NCBI GenBank assembly: GCA_028694405.1
Contig: JAQUTM010000093.1
Location: 1 to 8,553 of the forward strand
Source: Oscillospiraceae bacterium
Lineage (GTDB): Bacteria > Bacillota > Clostridia > Oscillospirales > Ruminococcaceae
Reading direction: 5' to 3'
DNA length: 8,553 nucleotides
The translations under genes were made by a program, and so were the position numbers. Below are positions 1 through 4,711 of this stretch, one piece after another. Below the pieces are notes generated by a model. It saw nothing but the letters and a program-made list of their open reading frames with translations, made no database searches and was not told the DNA's origin. Numbering within the stretch: position 1 is the first letter of the stretch; every line of letters starts with the position of its first letter.

Positions 1-1583
1 GGCGTACCGTAGCGAAAGGCATTTATCATAAATCCAAAACGTTCCTGTGTTTCTTCCTTGCTAAAGCCCAGTGCCTCAAACATTTTGCTCTGTACTTCTT
101 TTTGGTGGATACGCACGCTGCCGCTGCCCAGCTCCACGCCGTTTAATACCACATCATATGCCTGTGCCCGTACGCGACCGGGGTCGCTTATAAGAAACGG
201 TACATCTTCGGGATAAGGCATTGTAAAGGGGTGATGGGTAGCCATAAATCGATTTTCTTCTTCGCTCCACTCAAACTGAGGAAAATCCGTAACAATCAAA
301 AACTTGTAATCTTTTTTATTGCGCAGATTTAGCATATCGCCCAGTTCCAAACGTAAAGTACCCAGTGTGCGGCGTACTGTGGCAAGCTTATCCGCGCAAA
401 ACAAAATAAAGTCTCCAGGCTCCGCCTTTACGGCATCAAGCAGCTGCTGCATTTCTTCCTTTGTAAAATACTTCGTTAATACGCTATACAGTTCTCCGTC
501 TTGCCTAATGGCAATCCACGCCATTCCCTTCGCGCCTAGCTTGACGGCTTTATCTGTCAAATCTTCTATGGTACTGCGTGTAAAATCTGCACAGCCCTTT
601 GCGTTAATGGCACGCACAACACCTCCACCCTGCACAACCTTGTTAAATACAGAAAAACTGCATCTTTCTGCCAGTGCCGTTAAATCTACAATAGGCAGTT
701 CAAAACGAATATCCGGCTTGTCACTGCCGTAAATATCCATAGCCTGCGTCCAAGTAAGACGCGGAAAAGGTTTTTCAATGGAAATACCCATTGTAGTCTG
801 CATAATGTGCTTAAATAGTTTTTCCAAGTGTATCAACACATCTTCTTGGTCTACAAATGATAGCTCCATATCCACCTGGGTAAACTCCGGTTGACGGTCA
901 GCCCGCAAATCCTCATCGCGAAAGCACCTTGCAAATTGATAATATTTATCAACACCGCCAACCATCAACAGCTGTTTAAAAATTTGAGGGCTTTGGGGCA
1001 GCGCATAAAAAGTGCCGGGGTGTACACGGCTGGGCACTAAATAATCACGCGCGCCCTCGGGAGTGCTCTTCGTCAACATGGGCGTTTCCACGCTTAAAAA
1101 ACCTGCTTCGTCCAAATATTTCTCTACCTCGCGGCTCAAAGTATGCCGAAAGCGCAAGCGCTGCTGCATCTGGGGGCGACGTATGTCCAAAAAGCGGTAT
1201 GCTAACCGCAAGTCTTCCCGCACGGCTTCTCCGTCCTCCAGTTTAAACGGCAGCGTATCGGCACCGGATAATACCTCCAATCGTGTGCAAAGCAGTTCTA
1301 TCGTTCCTGTTTGCAAACGGGGGTTATAAGTTTCTGCGTCACGCAGACGCACAGTGCCCTGCACCGCAATAACAGATTCTGTTTTCAGCTGCTCCGCGGC
1401 GACAAACGCCTCATCAGTTACATTTTGGGCGTTTATTACTACTTGTAAAATACCCTCTCTGTCTCGCAAATCAATAAAAATAACACCGCCCATGTCACGT
1501 TTTGTTTGAGCCCAGCCTGCGGCGGTAATTTGCTTGTTTATATGGTCCTGTGTTAACAACCCGCAATAGTGTGTTCGTTTCAT
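1..1583 (-). CDS. aspS: Aspartyl-tRNA synthetase, bacterial type (3' end cut by window edge)
   Basis: Cytoplasmic class II aminoacyl-tRNA synthetase that charges tRNA(Asp) with aspartate. I translated the minus strand from ATG 1583-1581 and obtained 527 codons with no stop; the bacterial enzyme is usually about 590 aa, so roughly the last 60-70 residues lie outside the window. Seen: an N-terminal OB-fold anticodon-binding domain (begins MKRTHYCG, with RDMGGVIFIDLRDREG around residues 29-44), the QSPQIFKQ substrate loop near residue 198, class II motif 2 FRDEDLRADRQPEFTQ at 221-236, a bacterial-specific GAD-type insertion around 290-410, HHPFTMP near 450, and the start of motif 3 (FRYGT) at the edge. 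The start is supported by a GGAGAGGGAGAGG purine run (1600-1588) with its AGGGAG core 7 nt from ATG. Expression is controlled by the T-box just upstream. Its AAC specifier suggests a non-discriminating enzyme that also makes Asp-tRNA(Asn); this is inference. Identity as AspRS is very secure. Confidence 0.97.
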   Translation of the reverse strand, partial: MKRTHYCGLLTQDHINKQITAAGWAQTKRDMGGVIFIDLRDREGILQVVINAQNVTDEAFVAAEQLKTESVIAVQGTVRLRDAETYNPRLQTGTIELLCTRLEVLSGADTLPFKLEDGEAVREDLRLAYRFLDIRRPQMQQRLRFRHTLSREVEKYLDEAGFLSVETPMLTKSTPEGARDYLVPSRVHPGTFYALPQSPQIFKQLLMVGGVDKYYQFARCFRDEDLRADRQPEFTQVDMELSFVDQEDVLIHLEKLFKHIMQTTMGISIEKPFPRLTWTQAMDIYGSDKPDIRFELPIVDLTALAERCSFSVFNKVVQGGGVVRAINAKGCADFTRSTIEDLTDKAVKLGAKGMAWIAIRQDGELYSVLTKYFTKEEMQQLLDAVKAEPGDFILFCADKLATVRRTLGTLRLELGDMLNLRNKKDYKFLIVTDFPQFEWSEEENRFMATHHPFTMPYPEDVPFLISDPGRVRAQAYDVVLNGVELGSGSVRIHQKEVQSKMFEALGFSKEETQERFGFMINAFRYGT

Positions 1584-1652
1584 TTTTCCTCTCCCTCTCC
1601 AATTTAACTTTTACTTCCCTACCTGTAACCTGCTATATAAAAAAACAGCAAC

Positions 1653-1699
1653 AAAAAAAGCTCTCCGCACCATAGCATAAAACTATGGGGCGAAAAGCT
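1653..1699 (-). terminator. T-box intrinsic terminator before aspS
   Basis: On the minus strand, AGCTTTTCGCCCCATAG (1699-1683) pairs with CTATGGTGCGGAGAGCT (1675-1659) around a 7-nt loop. It is a 17-position stem with one C/T mismatch and two G-T pairs, followed by a T run (1659-1653). The left arm starts just after the T-box motif, as expected for a terminator that competes with the antiterminator for the same RNA. Confidence 0.93.
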
Positions 1700-1983
1700 T
1701 ACTGCAATTCACGGTACCACCCAATTTAGCCTGCAAACAGGCTGTCTCTGCACCACGGGAGCGTCTTTGCACACCGATGGCTGACGGCTGTAACGTGCCG
1801 TGCACGGCCCTGCCTACTAATGCATATACTTATACAAAAGCATATCATGTTGGGGGGGCGACTCGGGGATGTTCTTCACCTCAATACCATTGTACCGGTT
1901 TTCAGCTGCCGCTTTATGTGGCTCCGGCTCTCTGTAACTTTGGTTCTCGGGTTACTCTTCCCGTCACTGTCTGTTGCGATTTT
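1653..1983 (-). ncRNA. T-box riboswitch leader of aspS
   Basis: A cis-acting leader RNA that binds uncharged tRNA and then lets RNA polymerase pass a terminator. On the minus strand, 5' to 3', I see: a stem I with AGAGAGC (AG-bulge-like) and a distal GCTGAAAACC element; a specifier region GTGAAGAACATCCCCGAG ending near 1863; a stem II region; a perfect stem III hairpin (1728-1743, AGCCTG/CAGGCT around TTTG); the T-box antiterminator core TGGGTGGTACCGTGAATT (about 1723-1706); and the terminator at 1653-1699. By spacing to the conserved GAG and by analogy with the B. subtilis glyQS leader (GAAAGGCATTCTTGAG, where GGC is the specifier), the specifier codon here is AAC, at 1873-1871. That codes for Asn; no GAC is present there. 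The antiterminator bulge UGGU could pair with A73 or wobble with G73 of the tRNA. The T-box call is secure; the specifier assignment is good but made by eye. Confidence 0.95.
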
Positions 1984-1989
1984 ATAGTT

Positions 1990-2017
1990 ATTCTATACCT
2001 AAATTTTATTCTGTCAA
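1990..2017 (-). promoter_or_regulatory. Sigma-A promoter of the aspS T-box transcript
   Basis: On the minus strand, TTGACA (2017-2012) is a perfect -35 box, followed after 16 bp by TAGAAT (1995-1990), a 5/6 match to the -10 consensus. Transcription would start near 1983, giving a leader of about 400 nt before the aspS start codon, which fits a T-box leader. Confidence 0.82.
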
Positions 2018-2118
2018 TACCTACGCATAAATTTTAAACAAATTATACAGTGTATTCTAATTATTTTTAGAGGTTTTATTCCACAATAACCAAATTTCAT
2101 TTTTTTAATGGTTTTTCG

Positions 2119-2147
2119 TTGACAATTCAATCTTTGCCCTCTATAAT
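2119..2147 (+). promoter_or_regulatory. Consensus sigma-A promoter upstream of glutamine synthetase
   Basis: TTGACA (2119-2124) and TATAAT (2142-2147) are both perfect consensus, separated by exactly 17 bp. The predicted start is near A2154. This is the strongest promoter-like sequence in the window, yet transcription from it meets a terminator hairpin about 10 nt later. No other gene lies upstream on this strand; the neighbour aspS is divergent. Confidence 0.88.
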
Positions 2148-2163
2148 GGGGGCATACACAGCA

Positions 2164-2204
2164 AAGACGCTGCGAGTTTTATAACTTGCGGCGTCTTTTT
2201 TTAT
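2164..2204 (+). terminator. Promoter-proximal intrinsic terminator in the glutamine synthetase leader
   Basis: AAGACGCTGCGAGTT (2164-2178) pairs with AACTTGCGGCGTCTT (2183-2197) across a 4-nt loop. All 15 positions pair (two G-T), and a run of seven T (2196-2202) and more T follows. The hairpin starts about 10 nt after the predicted transcription start and 63 nt before the ribosome binding region of the next gene, so it cannot belong to an upstream rightward gene. It is either an attenuator for glutamine synthetase or the end of a short RNA of about 50 nt. On the minus strand there is no adequate T run. Confidence 0.85.
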
Positions 2205-2266
2205 TTTCATTATCAATTTTATTTTGATATTAATAGAGGTTTTGGGGATTTGAAAGGAGACTACAT

Positions 2267-4357
2267 ATGAACAGTATGCCCGCACTTTTTGGCAGTATGG
2301 TTTTTAACGACGCTATTATGCGCGAACGGCTGCCAAAGGAAACTTACCGCGCTTTAAAACGCACTATGGACAGTGGAAAAAAATTAGACGTCAATGTTGC
2401 CAATGTTGTGGCTAACGCCATGAAAGATTGGGCTGTAGAAAAAGGGGTAACACATTTTACACACTGGTTTCAACCCATGACAGGCATTACCGCCGAAAAA
2501 CACGACAGTTTTATTTCGCCTGCGGCTGACGGCACCGTAATTATGGAATTTAGCGGCAAAGAGCTTGTAAAAGGTGAACCGGACGCTTCCAGTTTTCCCA
2601 GCGGCGGTTTGCGCGCAACTTTTGAAGCCCGCGGCTATACAGCGTGGGACCCTACCGCTTATGCCTTTATCAAGGATAACACGCTGTGTATTCCCACAGT
2701 ATTTTATTCTTACTCCGGTGAAGCCTTAGATAAAAAGACACCGCTTATGCGCAGTATGGAGGAGTTAAATCGCCAGGCAATGCGCATTTTAAAATTGTTT
2801 GGGCACGAGGACGTTACTCGCGTTATTACTACTGTGGGCCCCGAGCAGGAATATTTTTTAATTGACAAGGCTTTGTATGAGCAACGCAAGGATTTAATCT
2901 TTTGCGGACGCACATTGTTTGGTGCCAAACCGCCCAAAGGGCAAGAAATGGAAGACCACTACTTTGGTGCCATTAAACCGCGCGTTGCTGCTTACATGAA
3001 AGAGTTGAACGAAGAGCTTTGGAAACTTGGCATTTTGGCAAAAACCGAGCACAACGAAGTTGCACCCGCGCAACATGAGTTAGCTCCCATTTTTACCAAC
3101 ACCAACACCGCTACCGACCACAACCAATTAACCATGGAAATTATGAAAAAAGTGGCTGCACACCATGGTTTGGTATGTCTGCTGCACGAAAAACCTTTTG
3201 CGGGCATTAACGGCAGCGGCAAACACAATAACTGGTCACTCTCTACCAATACCGGTCTTAATTTGTTGGAACCGGGCGATTCCCCTAAGGATAACGCTCA
3301 ATTTTTGCTGTTCCTCGCCTCTGTCATTAAGGCTGTTGATGAATATCAAGATTTACTGCGTATTTCTGTGGCAAGTGCAGGCAACGACCATCGTCTGGGT
3401 GCCAACGAAGCACCTCCTGCCGTTGTTTCCATCTTTTTGGGTGATGAATTAACAGACATTTTAGAGGCCATTGAAAAAGGCGAATCCTACGACTCCAAAT
3501 CTCGTGAAGAGATGAAAGTAGGCGTACATGTAATTCCTCGTTTTGCAAAAGACACCACAGACCGAAACCGTACCAGTCCTTTTGCGTTTACAGGCAATAA
3601 ATTTGAATTTCGTATGCTTGGCTCTACTTTCTCTATATCGGGGCCCAATATTGTATTAAACACCATTGTTGCAGAAGCTTTGGCGCAATTTGCCGATGTT
3701 TTAGAGTCTGCCTCTGATTTCCAAGCTGCTATGCATGACTTAGTTCGCGACACGATTAAAGCGCACAAACGTATTATTTTTAACGGCAACGGCTATGCTG
3801 ATGAATGGATTAAAGAGGCGGAGAGCCGCGGCTTGTTAAACTTAAAAACCACTTCAGACGCCTTGCCTTGCTTTGTAAGCGAGAAAAATGTTTCTCTATT
3901 TACCAAGCACGGCATTTTCACCGAAACAGAAATCCATTCTCGCTATGAAATTTTATTGGAAAACTACTGTAAAACCATCAACATTGAAGTGCTTTCTATG
4001 TTGGATATGGTAAAAAAAGATATTTTACCTGCCGTTAGTGCTTATGTAAAAGACCTTTCTAAAACAGCATTACAGAAAAAAGCTTTATCGGCAGAAATTG
4101 ACTGCTCGGTAGAAACCGATTTGGTTGCTAAAATTTCCACTTTAAGCGCCGCTTTATACAAAAATACCGAAGCTTTGGAAAACGCCTTGTTGGCCGGCAA
4201 AAACGCTGTTGATTCTCAAGCGGAAGCAAATTATTATACCCATACGCTTCTGCCTGCTATGCAGGAAGTGCGTATCCCCGCAGATGAGCTTGAAACAATA
4301 GTAGGCGAAAAATACTGGCCTTTTCCCACTTATGGCAAACTGCTTTACAACATATAA
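2267..4357 (+). CDS. glnN: Glutamine synthetase type III (GSIII)
   Basis: Cytoplasmic ATP-dependent enzyme that makes glutamine from glutamate and ammonia, the main ammonium-assimilation step. At 696 aa it matches the long GSIII class (about 700 aa), not GSI (about 450 aa). Seen: N-terminal LFGSMVFNDAIMRERLPK (7-24), FTHWFQPMTG (64-73), the catalytic-core glutamates in GPEQEYFLID (191-200) and HNEVAPAQHELAPIF (262-276), HEKPFAGINGSGKHNNWS (307-324), AGNDHRLGANEAPP (371-384), and NRTSPFAFTGNKFEFRMLGS (434-453) with the substrate-binding Arg. The C-terminal part (about 540-690) is helical, as is typical of the class. The ATG is preceded by AAAGGAGA (2253-2260) at 6 nt spacing, supporting this start. 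The gene has no nitrogen-regulator partner beside it; regulation is probably at the leader terminator. The gene is often labelled glnA in genomes. Ends with TAA and its own terminator. Confidence 0.97.
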   Translation: MNSMPALFGSMVFNDAIMRERLPKETYRALKRTMDSGKKLDVNVANVVANAMKDWAVEKGVTHFTHWFQPMTGITAEKHDSFISPAADGTVIMEFSGKELVKGEPDASSFPSGGLRATFEARGYTAWDPTAYAFIKDNTLCIPTVFYSYSGEALDKKTPLMRSMEELNRQAMRILKLFGHEDVTRVITTVGPEQEYFLIDKALYEQRKDLIFCGRTLFGAKPPKGQEMEDHYFGAIKPRVAAYMKELNEELWKLGILAKTEHNEVAPAQHELAPIFTNTNTATDHNQLTMEIMKKVAAHHGLVCLLHEKPFAGINGSGKHNNWSLSTNTGLNLLEPGDSPKDNAQFLLFLASVIKAVDEYQDLLRISVASAGNDHRLGANEAPPAVVSIFLGDELTDILEAIEKGESYDSKSREEMKVGVHVIPRFAKDTTDRNRTSPFAFTGNKFEFRMLGSTFSISGPNIVLNTIVAEALAQFADVLESASDFQAAMHDLVRDTIKAHKRIIFNGNGYADEWIKEAESRGLLNLKTTSDALPCFVSEKNVSLFTKHGIFTETEIHSRYEILLENYCKTINIEVLSMLDMVKKDILPAVSAYVKDLSKTALQKKALSAEIDCSVETDLVAKISTLSAALYKNTEALENALLAGKNAVDSQAEANYYTHTLLPAMQEVRIPADELETIVGEKYWPFPTYGKLLYNI

Positions 4358-4380
4358 TTCAGCTTTTATATTTAGATTTA

Positions 4381-4416
4381 AAAACGTATACACCATTTAT
4401 GGCGTATACGTTTTTC
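4381..4416 (+). terminator. Intrinsic terminator after glutamine synthetase
   Basis: AAAACGTATAC (4381-4391) pairs perfectly with GTATACGTTTT (4404-4414); two more C-G pairs lie inside beyond one mismatch, and a T run follows. It begins 23 nt after the glutamine synthetase stop codon and separates that unit from the lysozyme gene. Confidence 0.88.
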
Positions 4417-4526
4417 TTTGCAAAAGCATTTTATAATAAGTAAATATTTTACAAAATTACAGTTAAATACACTCTTTTTCCACTTTTATGTAATTGTGCA
4501 AAAACAGGTGCATCTTGTCATTTTTA

Positions 4527-4535
4527 TGCTATAAT
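4527..4535 (+). promoter_or_regulatory. Extended -10 promoter of the GH25 lysozyme gene
   Basis: TGCTATAAT gives a perfect TATAAT (4530-4535) with the TG extension at 4527-4528. No good -35 hexamer sits 16-18 bp upstream, which is typical of extended -10 promoters. The predicted start is near 4542, giving a 5' untranslated leader of about 170 nt before the start codon at 4712. Confidence 0.65.
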
Positions 4536-4541
4536 GGAAAA

Positions 4542-4681
4542 GACAGATTGTGTTTTCAAATTTATTTGCACTTTTGCTTTACAATATATCAGCGTACTTT
4601 AAATTTTATAGTAACCTATATACATATTTAATTTAATCTACTGCAATCTGTAATTTAATTGGTGGGTATCCCCCCCTTTTT
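4542..4681 (+). promoter_or_regulatory. Structured-looking AT-rich 5' leader of the GH25 gene, function unknown
   Basis: Between the predicted start and the ribosome binding site there is no gene. ACAGATTG (4543-4550), almost at the RNA 5' end, is a perfect inverted match to CAATCTGT (4644-4651), with two possible G-T pairs extending it inward. This could close a domain of about 100 nt. It is followed by GGTGGG (4661-4666), TAT, CCCCCC (4670-4675) and a T run (4677-4681), a short terminator-like hairpin with one mismatch. The layout resembles a riboswitch with an expression platform, but I recognise no known class and the interior is mostly A/T. Confidence 0.35.
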
Positions 4682-4711
4682 ACTATTATAGTGGTGTACA
4701 GGAGAATTAAA

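Noticed and set aside
319..1329. Two plus-strand open frames (319-732 and 1063-1329)
   Set aside because: Both are antisense to the well-supported aspS gene and are Ser/Lys-rich shadows of its codons.
1777..2037. Open frame of 86 codons on the plus strand
   Set aside because: It lies antisense over the T-box leader and the aspS promoter, has no ribosome binding site, and its composition (many Cys, Tyr, Pro) follows from the RNA structure.
2710..4396. Several minus-strand frames and one plus-strand frame within and just after glutamine synthetase
   Set aside because: All overlap the clear GSIII frame, lack ribosome binding sites and show no family features. The one at 4154-4396 also runs through the terminator.
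4542..4681. Known riboswitch class (cyclic-di-GMP or cyclic-di-AMP type) before the lysozyme
   Set aside because: The conserved core sequences of those classes as I know them are absent; only a possible closing helix and hairpin are visible.
4691..4711. Upstream in-frame GTG start for the lysozyme
   Set aside because: It would translate the ribosome binding site itself (AGGAGA at 4700-4705). The ATG at 4712 has correct spacing and leads directly into a normal signal peptide.
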